A model generated the notes under the pieces. That model was not told where the DNA came from. It did no database searches and saw nothing but the letters and a program-made list of their open reading frames with translations. DNA of 64,000 nucleotides from Prado023 sp963818445 (lineage in GTDB: Bacteria; Actinomycetota; Actinomycetes; S36-B12; CAIYMF01): the NCBI GenBank assembly GCA_963818445.1, contig CAWFSG010000010.1:154935-218934 (forward strand), given 5' to 3'. The position numbers and the translations under genes are program-made. This document shows, one piece after another, positions 24,376-33,256 of the stretch (its first letter is position 1; each line of letters begins with the position of its first letter).

Positions 24376-26652
24376 CTACTGACCCTGTTGACCCTGGCCC
24401 TGACCCGAGTCCTGACCCTGACCCCGGCTGGAGTCGCCGAATCCGGGGAAGGTGCGCTGCCACCAGGGAACCTCGGGCGCGGCATACCGGCTGCGCTGGT
24501 ACGGGGTGCTGGCCTGGCGGGCCGGCAGGAGCCCCCACTCGTTCTTCAGCTCCATGGGGACGGGCGCGGTGTCGGCCAGGGCGCCCTCCATCGCCTTCTT
24601 CCATGTGGGCCCGGGCAGCGAGGAGCCGAACACCTTGGGGTAGTAGCGGCCGTTGATGGTCAGGTTCTTCAAGGGGTACCTGTTGCCACCCCGGGGGTCG
24701 CCGACCCACACTGCGGCGCCAAGGTCGGGCGTGGCTCCGGCGAACCAGACCGCGGCGTTGTTGTCGATGGTCCCGGTCTTGCCGATGGTGTCGCGGCCCA
24801 GGGACATGGCAGCACCCGTTCGCCCGGAGATGGTGCCGTCGACCACGTTGGACAGCACCGCTGTCGCGCCGTCGGCGACGTTTCGGGTGATGGCCTGATT
24901 GCACTTCGGTGCCGGTACGGACAGCTCCTTGCCGTCCCGATCCACGATCTTGGTGATGACGCGGGGCTTGCAGTAGACGCCGTGAGCGGCGACGGTGGCG
25001 TATGCGTTGGCCAGCGTCAGGGGGGAGACCTCTGTGGATCCGAGGGTGAACGAGGCGACCTCGGCGGTTCTCCCACCGGGCTTCACGTCGTTCAGGTCGT
25101 AGCCGTCGGCGTACTTGACCCCCAACTTCCGGGCCGCCTCCACGGTCTCGCAGACGCCGGCCTCCTTCTCCAACTGGGCGAAGAAGGTGTTCACCGAGTA
25201 GGCGGCGCCGCGGAACATGTCGAAGTTGCCCGATGACGTCGAGTTGTTCACGGTCCAGGGCTTGACCCCACCTTCATTCAGAAGGCCCCCGTTGCAGCCG
25301 ACGAACCCGGTGAACTCCTTTCGCGGCGGCGCATTGATGACTGTGTACGGGCTGATGCCCTTCTCGAGTGCCGCGACGATGGTGAACAGCTTGAACGTGG
25401 ATCCGGCCTGCATCCCCTGCGTGCCGCCGTCTGCCAGGTCGACCGCGTAGTTGTAGGTCGTCTCCCACCACTTCTTGTCCGACTTGCTGGTCCCCCAGAC
25501 GCGGTTCTGGGCCATGGCCCGGATGTCACCGGTTCCGGGGGTGACCATCGCGATCGCCGTTGCCTTCCGGCTCTCGTCCTTGGGCGGGATGGCCTCCATC
25601 ACGGCCTTCGTGGCCGCCTTCTGGGCCTTCATGTCCAGGGTCGTGTAGATCTTGTAGCCACCGGCGTTCCACGCGGCCTCGCGCTCCTCGGGGGTGGACC
25701 CGAAGGCCTTCATCTCCCGGACCTGGCGGACTGCGTAGTCGCAGAAGTAGGGGGCGAACGAGGTGGTGCACCCGTTGTACTGGATCTTGGGGTTGAGGTA
25801 GTCCTCGATGTCGGCGGACTTGGCGGAACGGGCCTCCTCGACCGTGATGTAGCCGAGCTCGGCCATCCGGTTGAGCACGACGTCGCGGCGCTTCTGCGAC
25901 TGGCGTGGGTTGCGGGTGGGGTCGAAGCGTGACGGCTGCTGCACGATCCCCGCCAGGGTCGCCGCCTCGACGAGCTCCAGGTCCTTGGCGCTCTTGGAGA
26001 AGTAGCGCTGCGAGGCCGCCTCGACCCCGTACGCGCGTGCCCCGTAGTAGCTGATGTTCAGGTAGCGCTCGAGGATCTCCTGCTTGGTCAGGCGCTTCTC
26101 CAACGCCATCGCATAGCGGATCTCGCGAACCTTGCGGGTGATGGTGTCCTCTTTGGCGGCTGCCTGCTCCTCCTCGTCCTTGGCGGCCGTGAGCAGGACG
26201 TTCTTGACGTACTGCATCGTCAGGGTCGAGCCGCCTTGGGCCACGCCACCGGCGGTGACGTTGGTGACCGCCGCCCGAAGGAATCCGCGGGGGTCGAACC
26301 CGTTGTGGTCGTAGAACCGGGAGTCCTCGATCGCGACCACGGCCTGCTGCATGACCGGTGCGACCTTCTCGAGGCTGACCTCCTTGCGGTTCTCCTCGAA
26401 GACCGTGGCGATCTTGGTGCCGTCCGCGGCGTACACGCGGGTGCGCACCGGCAGGGCCGGCTCGCGGAAGTCACGGGGGAGGTCCTCGAACGAGGATATG
26501 GAGTCGCGGGCCAGGATACCGACCGGGCCCAGCACGGGAAGCGCCATGCCCGCAACCACGATGCCGGCGAGCGCGGCGACCGCCACAAGGGCCACCAGGC
26601 GCGTCACGGACCAGGCCGCTGGCCGGCGACGGGCTCGTTCGGATGAGGGCAT
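24376..26652 (-). CDS. ponA: Class A penicillin-binding protein (PonA type)
   Basis: 758-residue bifunctional peptidoglycan synthase. Short cytoplasmic tail, transmembrane helix at about 18-42, glycosyltransferase domain with catalytic Glu in AIEDSRFYDHNGFDPRG and QGGSTLTMQYVKN, then a transpeptidase domain with active-site Ser in AGSTFKLF, SxN in the SSGNFDMF region and KTGT. The C-terminus is a Gly/Gln-repeat tail (GQGQDSGQGQ). There is no PASTA domain. Start ATG at 26652 follows a TAAAAT box at 26660-26665 by 7 bases. Matches the ponA2 locus next to the ArsA pair in mycobacteria. Confidence 0.95.
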   Translation of the reverse strand: MPSSERARRRPAAWSVTRLVALVAVAALAGIVVAGMALPVLGPVGILARDSISSFEDLPRDFREPALPVRTRVYAADGTKIATVFEENRKEVSLEKVAPVMQQAVVAIEDSRFYDHNGFDPRGFLRAAVTNVTAGGVAQGGSTLTMQYVKNVLLTAAKDEEEQAAAKEDTITRKVREIRYAMALEKRLTKQEILERYLNISYYGARAYGVEAASQRYFSKSAKDLELVEAATLAGIVQQPSRFDPTRNPRQSQKRRDVVLNRMAELGYITVEEARSAKSADIEDYLNPKIQYNGCTTSFAPYFCDYAVRQVREMKAFGSTPEEREAAWNAGGYKIYTTLDMKAQKAATKAVMEAIPPKDESRKATAIAMVTPGTGDIRAMAQNRVWGTSKSDKKWWETTYNYAVDLADGGTQGMQAGSTFKLFTIVAALEKGISPYTVINAPPRKEFTGFVGCNGGLLNEGGVKPWTVNNSTSSGNFDMFRGAAYSVNTFFAQLEKEAGVCETVEAARKLGVKYADGYDLNDVKPGGRTAEVASFTLGSTEVSPLTLANAYATVAAHGVYCKPRVITKIVDRDGKELSVPAPKCNQAITRNVADGATAVLSNVVDGTISGRTGAAMSLGRDTIGKTGTIDNNAAVWFAGATPDLGAAVWVGDPRGGNRYPLKNLTINGRYYPKVFGSSLPGPTWKKAMEGALADTAPVPMELKNEWGLLPARQASTPYQRSRYAAPEVPWWQRTFPGFGDSSRGQGQDSGQGQGQQGQ

Positions 26653-26659
26653 GGACCCA

Positions 26660-26665
26660 ATTTTA
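26660..26665 (-). promoter_or_regulatory. Near-consensus -10 box of the ponA promoter
   Basis: TAAAAT on the minus strand, one base from TATAAT and the best -10 match in the window, ends 7 bases before the ponA ATG. It lies in the 20-base gap between the second ArsA stop and ponA, so ponA can be transcribed alone as a leaderless mRNA. Confidence 0.6.
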
Positions 26666-26672
26666 CGCCAAC

Positions 26673-27878
26673 TCAGCCGGTGCCACCGCCGTGCGACTCC
26701 GCGCGCCGCTGCGCCATCAGGTCTCCCACCCGCCGCAGGCCCTCGAGGTCGTGGACATCCTGGGCCAGGGCGGTGACCGTCGTCACCGGGACCCGCGGGT
26801 TCGCGGCGACGAAACGGTCGGCCAGGCGGTGCTGGCGCTCGGACTGGCGCATCCGGTCGGCGTGCAACTCGAGCAGTGACGCCGTCAGGGCCTCGGCGGA
26901 GTCCTCGGCAGGGTCGTCTGCGCGCAGCCGCTCGGCGCCGGCAGCCGCCTGGTCGGGGCTGAGCTCGGGCAGCCGGATCGGTGCGACCCGGTTGAGCACC
27001 AGGCCCGCCAGCGGCATGGCCTCGGACTCGAGGCGCTCGACGAAGTACGAGGCCTCACGCAGGGCATCGGGCTCGGGGGCGGCGATGACCAGGAACGCCG
27101 TGCCGCGGGCGGCCAACAGGGCATAGGTCTGCTCGGCGCGCTCCCGGAATCCACCGAACAGCGCATCGGCCGAGGCGACGAACGTCTGCAGGTCGGCCAG
27201 GACCTGGGCCCCGACGATCTTGTTCAGCACGTTGCTGAAGACCCCGAGGCTTGCTGACACCAGCCGCATGTAGGCCCGTCCCCCCACGCGAGCGGGCGCA
27301 GCCAGGATCCGGATGAGCCGCCCGTCGAGGAACGCACCCAGTCGCATGGGGGCGTCCAGGAAGTCCAGGGCCGAGCGCGAGGGCGGGGTGTCCACGATGA
27401 TCAGGTTCCAGCGGCCCTCCGACTGGGACTCCCGGTGCAGCTGCCCCAGCTTCTCCATCGCCATGTACTCCTGCGTTCCGGCGAACGAGCTCGACAGGGC
27501 CTGGTAGAACGGGTTGTCCAGGATCGCCTGGGCCCGGCCCGGGTCACTGTGGGCGATGACGACCTCGTCGAAGGTCCGTTTCATGTCCAGCATCATCGCG
27601 TCCAGGGATCCCCCGGCCGTCAGGTCGATCCCAGGGATGGGGGCCGGGGTGTTGTCCAGCTCGGACAGTCCCAGGGACTGGGCCAACCTCCGGGCGGGGT
27701 CGATCGTGAGCACGACAGTTCGCCGCCCCGCCTCGGCGGCGCGCACGCCCAGGGCCGCGGCGGTCGTCGTCTTGCCCACCCCCCCGGAGCCGCAGCAGAC
27801 GATGATGTGCGTGCGCGGGTCGGCGAGCAGGGCATCGATGTCCAGGGTGACAGCCGATTCCCACAGGGCCGGGCTCAT
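26673..27878 (-). CDS. ArsA/Get3-like ATPase, second of a pair
   Basis: 401 residues. Deviant Walker A CGSGGVGKTTTAAALG near residue 24, switch I region VLTIDPARRLAQSLG, and Walker B/switch II VDTPPSRSALDFLD. The sequence lacks the arsenite-binding cysteines, as in the actinobacterial pair Rv3679/Rv3680, which form a heteromeric complex linked to membrane or metalloid stress. The start overlaps the first ArsA stop (ATGA), implying fixed stoichiometry. It ends 20 bases before ponA. Confidence 0.9.
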   Translation of the reverse strand: MSPALWESAVTLDIDALLADPRTHIIVCCGSGGVGKTTTAAALGVRAAEAGRRTVVLTIDPARRLAQSLGLSELDNTPAPIPGIDLTAGGSLDAMMLDMKRTFDEVVIAHSDPGRAQAILDNPFYQALSSSFAGTQEYMAMEKLGQLHRESQSEGRWNLIIVDTPPSRSALDFLDAPMRLGAFLDGRLIRILAAPARVGGRAYMRLVSASLGVFSNVLNKIVGAQVLADLQTFVASADALFGGFRERAEQTYALLAARGTAFLVIAAPEPDALREASYFVERLESEAMPLAGLVLNRVAPIRLPELSPDQAAAGAERLRADDPAEDSAEALTASLLELHADRMRQSERQHRLADRFVAANPRVPVTTVTALAQDVHDLEGLRRVGDLMAQRRAESHGGGTG

Positions 27879-28894
27879 GGGCGTGGCTCCGGTCCCAGGC
27901 CAGCAGCGCGCAACTGGGCAGCAAGCTCGTAGAGCGCTCCGAGATCGATTCCTGTCGGGATGTGGCCCAGGGACAGCTGGGGCAGGTCCAACTGGGTCAG
28001 GCTGGCCCGCTCCTGCTCGGCCAGCGCGACCCGTTCGGCGTGGTCGCGCGCCTCGTCCACGAGGGCGTCGACGACCTCCTCGACCGTGTGCGGGTCCCGC
28101 GCGGTGATCACGTCGGCCGAGCGGACGGCCCCGGCCAGCGCCGCGCGGTCCAGCGTCCCGCTCAGGGCTTCGGAGCGCTGGTCCGCGGTCAGCATCGGCG
28201 GCCGGTCCGAGTTGATGATCACGGCACCAACCGGCAGTCCCTCCTCCTGAAGGTGGCCCACCCCGTCGATCGTCTCCTGGACGGGCATCTCCTCGAGCAG
28301 GGTCACCAGGTGCACGGCGGTGCGCGGGGAGGCCATGACGGCCATCACCGACTTCGCCTGGCTGTGGATCGGCCCCATCCGCGCGATCCCGGCGACCTCG
28401 GAGTTGACGTTGAGGAACCGGGTGATCCGCCCCGTCGGTGGGGCGTCCATCACGACGGCGTCGAAGACCGGCTTGCCGTCCTTGGTCCGCTTGACCGCCT
28501 CGATGGCCTTGCCGGTGAGCAGCACGTCGCGCACGCCGGGGGCGATCGTCGTCGCGAAGTCGATGGCGCCGATGCGCGCCAGCGCCGAGCCGGCCCGGCG
28601 CAGGTTGTAGAACATCTCGAGGTACTCCAGCAGGGCGGCCTCGGGGTCGACCGCGAGGGCGCGCACCTCGCCGCCGTCCGGGGCGCGCGCCACGCGGCGC
28701 TCCTCGTAGGGAAGCGGTGCGGAGTCGAAGAGCTGGGCGATCCCCTGCCGGCCCTCGACCTCCATGAGCAGCGTCCGCCGGCCCTCGGCAGCAAGCGCGA
28801 GGGCCAGGGCCGCGGCCACCGTGGTCTTGCCCGCCCCGCCCTTGCCCGAGACGATGTGCAGCCGCACGTCGGGGAACAGCCGGGGCGCGATCAC
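27875..28894 (-). CDS. ArsA/Get3-like ATPase, first of a pair
   Basis: 339 residues. Walker A SGKGGAGKTTVAAALA at about 16-31 contains the signature intradimer lysine (GKGGxGKT) that its partner lacks in the first position. LLMEVEGRQGIAQLF and VVMDAPPTGRITRFL correspond to the switch regions. Asymmetry between the two suggests a heterodimer. GTG start at 28894 lies 9 bases after the MBL stop. Related eukaryotic Get3 targets tail-anchored proteins; no such role is shown for bacteria. Confidence 0.9.
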   Translation of the reverse strand: MIAPRLFPDVRLHIVSGKGGAGKTTVAAALALALAAEGRRTLLMEVEGRQGIAQLFDSAPLPYEERRVARAPDGGEVRALAVDPEAALLEYLEMFYNLRRAGSALARIGAIDFATTIAPGVRDVLLTGKAIEAVKRTKDGKPVFDAVVMDAPPTGRITRFLNVNSEVAGIARMGPIHSQAKSVMAVMASPRTAVHLVTLLEEMPVQETIDGVGHLQEEGLPVGAVIINSDRPPMLTADQRSEALSGTLDRAALAGAVRSADVITARDPHTVEEVVDALVDEARDHAERVALAEQERASLTQLDLPQLSLGHIPTGIDLGALYELAAQLRAAGLGPEPRP

Positions 28895-28903
28895 CAGCGA
28901 AGA

Positions 28904-29732
28904 CTATTGGGCGGACAGCCGGGGCGCCCGGTCGGTGAGGTACTCCACCTGCGCGGCCAGCGACAGCCGTGCGGCCCAGCGCAGCGCCCCGGGGACCTCC
29001 GGGTAGACCACTGCCAGCAGGGCCTCGGGGTCGGTCGTGCCGGCGGACATGGCGGCGGACACGAGCTCCAGGCGCTCCCGACGGTGCTCGACGTAGTCGG
29101 CCAGCAGCCCCGCGGGATCGGGACAGGCGGGACCGTGCCCGGGCAGGACCCAGCTGGCCCCGGTGCTCCCCGCCAGCTCCCCCAGCCGCGCCAGCGACGC
29201 CAGGTAGGCGCCCAGATGCCCATCGGGGTGGGCTATGACAGCACTGCCACGTCCCAGGACCGTGTCCCCGGTGAGCAGTGCGCCGTCGGCCGGCAGCAGG
29301 AACGTCAGGCTGTCGGTGGTGTGCCCCGGGGTAGCGACCACGGACGAGCTCGAGGCCCCCGACCGACACCGCATCACCATCGCCCAGCCCCTCGTCGCCC
29401 AGGCGATGCGCGGGGTCCAGGGCCCGGACGGGGGCGCCGGTCAGGTCGTGCAGGCTGCGGGCACCCGCACTGTGGTCGGCATGTCCGTGGGTCAGCAGGA
29501 TCAGCGCGATCCGGGCGTCGAGCTCGTCGGCGGCGCTGATCAGGGCAGCGAGGTGGCCGGGGTCATCGGGACCCGGATCCACCAGCACGGCGAGGTCGGA
29601 GCCCGGCTCGACGAGCAGCCACGAGTTGGTCCCGTCCAGGGTCATCCAGCTGGCGTTGGGTGCCAGGACGGCGGTGGCCCGGGCGGTGATCCGCCCCGCG
29701 TCCCAGGGACCCGACGAACCCAGGGGGCGCAT
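28904..29732 (-). CDS. MBL-fold metallo-hydrolase (one apparent frameshift)
   Basis: About 275 residues with the zinc-binding HGHADH motif (LLTHGHADHS), TDSLTFLLP with GDTVLG, and the later PGHGP. Family members are glyoxalase II-like or lactonase/RNase-Z-like hydrolases; substrate unknown, and Rv3677c is the equivalent. The N-terminal frame (from the ATG at 29732) ceases to resemble the family at about 29342, where one extra base (within CCACGGACG) moves it; dropping that base joins VGGLELV to VVATPGHT. ATG overlaps the upstream NUDIX stop. Confidence 0.87.
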
Positions 29733-30595
29733 CAGCGCGTCCCCCGCTCCTCGGATCCGGACGGCTGATCGGCGGCGGAGAGCACCTCGCCGGTGTAGGC
29801 GTGCACCAGGACCCAGGTGAGGTCGTCACCGGTCAGCTGTGCGCGCGGCAGCAACGGGACCACCTCCCGGCTGCGGGCCCAGTTCAGCGCATCCCCGACC
29901 GAGCGCTGACCGGCGAGGCCGGCCAGCACCGCGACGGTCGGCGGGAGCATCGCCAGCGCGCCCCTGCGGTACTCGGCGAGGGCATCAGCCGGGGCCATCC
30001 AGTGGGCGGAGTCGGTCTCGGTGACGTGGGCATCGACGTCCTGGCCCGCGGGGAGGGCGGCAGCCAGGAAACGGGTGTCGAACCGGCGGGTCTCGACCTC
30101 GGGGGTGATCCAGTGCGCGATCGGGACCAGCAGGTCGGCCTGGATGTGCAGCTTGCGCCGGCGCAGCACGGACGGGAACCCGCCGGCACGCTCGCTGGCC
30201 TGCCGGTCGCGGGCCCAGCCCTCGTCGGGGGTCGCCGGGCGTCCGGACTGGTCGACGGCCAGCAGGACCCCGGCCTCCTCGAACGTCTCGCGGACTCCCG
30301 CAACGATCAGTGCCCGTGCCAGGGCGGGGTCCGTCCACGCACCGGCACGCACGGTGCCGTGGACCGTGGGCTGGGAGTCCTGGTCCAGGTCGACGCGTCC
30401 GCCGGGGAACACGTGCATGCCCGGGGCGAAGGACATCGTGTCCGGCCGCCGCATGAGCAGGGCCTCGAGCCCAGCCGCCCCGTCGCGCAGCAGCACGATC
30501 GTCGCGGCATCCTTCGACTCAGGCGGATCCCAGGCGCCCCCCTGCGCCAGCAGCCTGGCCCGCTGCACCAGCTCGGGCGGCATCTCCAGGACCAT
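29732..30595 (-). CDS. NUDIX hydrolase
   Basis: 287 residues. The Nudix fold begins with AATIVLLRDGAAGLEALLMRR; the Nudix box is split over an insertion, with FPGGRVD and GVRETFEEAGVLL (G-x-R-E-x2-E-E-x-G) intact. The long insertion and C-terminal extension (AHWITPEVETRRFDTRFL, VVPLLPRAQLTG) match the NUDT19/RP2-like coenzyme A or peroxisomal-type group. Pyrophosphatase activity on a nucleoside-diphosphate-linked substrate is expected. Adjacent to RidA in a tightly packed leftward operon. Confidence 0.88.
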   Translation of the reverse strand: MVLEMPPELVQRARLLAQGGAWDPPESKDAATIVLLRDGAAGLEALLMRRPDTMSFAPGMHVFPGGRVDLDQDSQPTVHGTVRAGAWTDPALARALIVAGVRETFEEAGVLLAVDQSGRPATPDEGWARDRQASERAGGFPSVLRRRKLHIQADLLVPIAHWITPEVETRRFDTRFLAAALPAGQDVDAHVTETDSAHWMAPADALAEYRRGALAMLPPTVAVLAGLAGQRSVGDALNWARSREVVPLLPRAQLTGDDLTWVLVHAYTGEVLSAADQPSGSEERGTR

Positions 30596-31057
30596 TCAGG
30601 CGATCTCCACGATGACCTCGACCTCGACGGGGGCGTCCAGCGGCAGGACCGCCACCCCGACGGCCGATCTCGCGTGCACACCGGCCTCGCCGAACGCGGC
30701 CCCGAGCAACTCACTGGCCCCGTTGACCACGCCCGGCTGGCCGCTGAAGCCCGGGTCGCTGGCCACGAATCCGACCACCTTGACCACGCGAACGACGCGG
30801 TCGAGGTCTCCGACGAGCGCCCGGATGGCGGCGATCGCGTTCAGGGCGCACTGCGCGGCCATCTGTCCGGCCTGCTCGGGGGTGATGTCAGCACCGACCT
30901 TGCCGGTGCCCATCAGCACGCCGGAGACCAGGGGGAGCTGCCCGGACGTGTAGACGAGGTTGCCCGTCTGGACCGCGGGCACGTAGACCGCAACCGGCGG
31001 GGCCACATCGGGGACGGTGTGACCCAGTGTGGACAGACGCTGCTCGACGGCTCCCAT
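30596..31057 (-). CDS. RidA family protein
   Basis: 153 residues of the YjgF/YER057c/UK114 fold, trimeric enamine/imine deaminases that remove reactive 2-aminoacrylate. Family landmarks are VYTSGQLPL and, near the C-terminus, SAVGVAVLPLDAPVEVEVIVEIA. The canonical catalytic Arg of RidA (in the R-x-x-V-x-V motif) appears replaced: HARSAVGVAVLPL keeps an Arg at the right spacing (ARSAVGV), consistent with a functional site. Sits one base from the DUF4177 stop. Confidence 0.9.
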   Translation of the reverse strand: MGAVEQRLSTLGHTVPDVAPPVAVYVPAVQTGNLVYTSGQLPLVSGVLMGTGKVGADITPEQAGQMAAQCALNAIAAIRALVGDLDRVVRVVKVVGFVASDPGFSGQPGVVNGASELLGAAFGEAGVHARSAVGVAVLPLDAPVEVEVIVEIA

Positions 31058-31058
31058 G

Positions 31059-31223
31059 TCAGGCCAGCGGACGCTTGAAGTAGGCCACGAGCTGCTCGGC
31101 GTTCGGGCCGGGGACGACCTGCACGAGCTCCCAGCCGTCGGTCCCCCAGTTGTTGAGGATCTGCTGGGTCGCGTGGATCAGGAGGGGTGCGGTGGCGTAC
31201 TCCCACCGGGTGCGTTCGGACAT
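31059..31223 (-). CDS. DUF4177 small protein
   Basis: A 54-residue protein beginning SERTRWEYATAPLLIH and containing NNWGTDGWELVQVVPG, which is the DUF4177 signature, then a basic end. Such proteins form a small alpha/beta unit and are frequently encoded between crp and ridA in actinobacteria. Function unknown. It ends one base before the RidA start. Confidence 0.85.
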   Translation of the reverse strand: MSERTRWEYATAPLLIHATQQILNNWGTDGWELVQVVPGPNAEQLVAYFKRPLA

Positions 31224-31269
31224 GGGGTCAATGTAGCGGCCCGAGTCGCAACCGTCCCCCGGGAGTTCC

Positions 31270-31944
31270 CTACCGGGCGCGCTGCTCCAGGCGGGGGACG
31301 TCCATCAGGGTCACCTGGCGCTGCTCGATGCGGATCCAGCCGCGCTGGGAGAAGTCCGCCAGCGCCTTGTTGACCGTCTCGCGCGAGGCCCCGACGAGCT
31401 GCGCGAGCTCCTCCTGGGTCAGGTCATGGCTGACGAGCAGGCCCTCGGGGGTCTCCTCGCCGAACTTGGACCCGAGCTCGAGAAGGGCCTTGGCCACACG
31501 GCCCGGGACGTCGGAGAACACGAGGTCGGCCATGGCCTCGTTCGTCCGGCGCAGGCGGCGGGCCAGCGATGCGAGCAGGGCCACGGCCATGTCCGGCCGC
31601 CCGACCAGCCACGGGAGCAGCGCCTCGTGTCCCATGGACAGGACCTTGGTCTTGGTCAGGGCCACGGCGGTGGCGGTGCGGGGTCCGGGATCGAACAGGG
31701 AGAGCTCGCCGAGCATCTCACCGGCCCCGAGGACGGCGATGAGCGACTCGCGTCCGTCGGTGGCGGTGTGCCCGAGCTTGATCTTGCCGGACTCGATCAG
31801 GTACAGCTTGTCCCCGGTCTCGCCCTCGGTGAACAGCACGTCGCCCTTGGTCAGGCGCACCTCGACCATCGACGCCCGCATCCCGGCGGCGGCATCGTCG
31901 TCGAGGGCAGTGAACAGTGGCGCGGAGCGCAGCCGGTCCTGCAC
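31270..31944 (-). CDS. crp: CRP/FNR family transcriptional regulator
   Basis: 224 residues. Residues 1-120 form the cyclic-nucleotide-binding domain (GDKLYLIESGKIKLG, GELSLFDPGPRTATAVAL: the phosphate-binding cassette with Arg-Thr), a dimerisation helix follows, and a winged helix-turn-helix with recognition helix LVGASRETVNKALADF lies at about 165-200. It is the actinobacterial global regulator (Crp in mycobacteria, GlxR in corynebacteria), responsive to cAMP. A strong GGAGG lies 6-10 bases before the GTG start. A TGTGTGA half-site at about 31987-31993 upstream could be autoregulatory but lacks a clear second arm. Confidence 0.94.
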   Translation of the reverse strand: MQDRLRSAPLFTALDDDAAAGMRASMVEVRLTKGDVLFTEGETGDKLYLIESGKIKLGHTATDGRESLIAVLGAGEMLGELSLFDPGPRTATAVALTKTKVLSMGHEALLPWLVGRPDMAVALLASLARRLRRTNEAMADLVFSDVPGRVAKALLELGSKFGEETPEGLLVSHDLTQEELAQLVGASRETVNKALADFSQRGWIRIEQRQVTLMDVPRLEQRAR

Positions 31945-32001
31945 GTGACTCCTCCTCAGGGCGTGCGGTACTTGCCCCCGCAGGATTCACACAGTAGTGG
32001 G

Positions 32002-32499
32002 CTAGCGCAGGCCGATGTCGGGCAGCGCGGTGAGCGCGAGGGTCGGATCCGCCCGGTACCGGGCGATCAGCTGCCCCGTCGCCTCGTCGAGGCGCTGGTG
32101 GATCTCCCGCCGCAGCGCCGAGATGTCGGTCTCCACCGCGCGCAGCTCCTCCACGAACCCAGCCACGGCCTCGGTGTCCCGCGAGTCGACGACGCGTGTC
32201 CACAGCCCATGCAGGTCCGGCAGGGCCTCGATGTCGCCGGCGGGCTTGACCGACAGGTTGGCCAGGCGCCGATGCACGGCGCCGCTCTCGGCCAGGACCG
32301 TGGTGAGCCGCTCGACGATGTCGCCGTCGGAGCTCCCCCGGGTCAGCAGGTCGATGCGCGCCTGGATGATCCGGCGCCAGTAGGACACTCGGGCCTCCTC
32401 GTCTCCGAGCTCGCGACGCAGGTCACGCAGGTCGTCGAGGGTCAGCCCGGAGTAGGCCGGATCCACCTCCGGTGGGGTCGGCGGGGGCTTGGTTGCCAT
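32002..32499 (-). CDS. rsiG: RsiG-like c-di-GMP-binding anti-sigma factor
   Basis: 165 residues, two long helices expected to form an antiparallel coiled coil. The first helix carries E35, S39, R42, Q46 and D50, exactly the E(x)3S(x)2R(x)3Q(x)3D motif that binds c-di-GMP in Streptomyces RsiG. The second has E123, S127, R130, H134 and D138, with His where the motif has Gln. RsiG sequesters the sigma factor WhiG when loaded with c-di-GMP. No WhiG-type sigma factor or GGDEF protein is in the window. It is divergent from nth. Assignment rests on the motif and overall shape. Confidence 0.82.
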   Translation of the reverse strand: MATKPPPTPPEVDPAYSGLTLDDLRDLRRELGDEEARVSYWRRIIQARIDLLTRGSSDGDIVERLTTVLAESGAVHRRLANLSVKPAGDIEALPDLHGLWTRVVDSRDTEAVAGFVEELRAVETDISALRREIHQRLDEATGQLIARYRADPTLALTALPDIGLR

Positions 32500-32548
32500 G
32501 GATCTCCCAGCAGGCTCGGGTGGCTCGGATCGGGCCTAGGCTATCCAC

Positions 32549-33256
32549 ATGCCCACCTCCGCACCCCCGGCGACGCGCACGGCGTTGGTTCGCCGTGCCC
32601 GCCGGATGGGCCGGATCCTGGGCGAGACCTACCCCGACGCGCACTGCGAGCTCGACTTCGACTCGCCCTACCAGCTGCTCGTGGCGACGATCCTGTCCGC
32701 CCAGTGCACCGACGTCCGGGTCAACATGGTGACCCCCAACGTCTTCGCGGCGTACCCGACATCAGCCGACCTGGCCGCTGCGGACCGCGCGGAGCTGGAG
32801 GCGATGATCGAGTCCACCGGCTTCTTCCGGGCGAAGTCGGCGTCCCTGCAGGGCATGGCCGCGCGGCTGGTGGAGGCGTATGGCGGGGAGGTTCCGGGGC
32901 GGCTGAAGGACCTCGTCACCCTGCCCGGAGTGGGTCGCAAGACAGCCAACGTCGTACTCGGCAATGCCTTCGGCGTCCCCGGGATCACCGTGGACACGCA
33001 CTTCGGCCGGCTCTCCCGGCGCTTCGGCTGGACCACGGCGGAGGACCCCGAGAAGGTCGAGTCCGAGGTCGGCTCGTTGTTCCCGCGCTCGGACTGGACC
33101 GCCCTCTCGCACCGGATGATCTGGCACGGCCGCCGCATCTGCTTCGCCCGGACCCCGGCATGCGGCGCCTGCCCGCTGGCCCAGCTGTGCCCCAGCTTCG
33201 GGGAGGGTCAGACGGATCCCGTGAAGGCCGCCACGCTGGTCAAGGGCGGATCATGA
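32549..33256 (+). CDS. nth: Endonuclease III
   Basis: Bifunctional DNA glycosylase/AP lyase for oxidised pyrimidines. 235 residues: helix-hairpin-helix LPGVGRKTANVVLG with catalytic Lys, catalytic Asp in ITVDTHFGRLS, and a C-terminal 4Fe-4S cluster with four Cys (C-x6-C-x2-C-x5-C: CFARTPACGACPLAQLC). TAGGCT at 32537-32542 is 6 bases before the ATG, so probably leaderless. Overlaps the NUDIX gene (ATGA); the thioredoxin-like gene that lies between them in M. tuberculosis is absent. Confidence 0.96.
   Translation: MPTSAPPATRTALVRRARRMGRILGETYPDAHCELDFDSPYQLLVATILSAQCTDVRVNMVTPNVFAAYPTSADLAAADRAELEAMIESTGFFRAKSASLQGMAARLVEAYGGEVPGRLKDLVTLPGVGRKTANVVLGNAFGVPGITVDTHFGRLSRRFGWTTAEDPEKVESEVGSLFPRSDWTALSHRMIWHGRRICFARTPACGACPLAQLCPSFGEGQTDPVKAATLVKGGS

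Noticed and set aside
26673..29732. A single 1019-codon minus-strand frame suggesting an MBL-ArsA fusion
   Set aside because: The frame connects the MBL N-terminus to the second ArsA only because of a one-base frameshift near 29342. Its middle section is nonsense while another frame there encodes the first ArsA protein.
30596..31057. RidA as a pseudoenzyme
   Set aside because: The Arg expected near the C-terminal strand is present at suitable spacing, so I cannot claim loss of activity.
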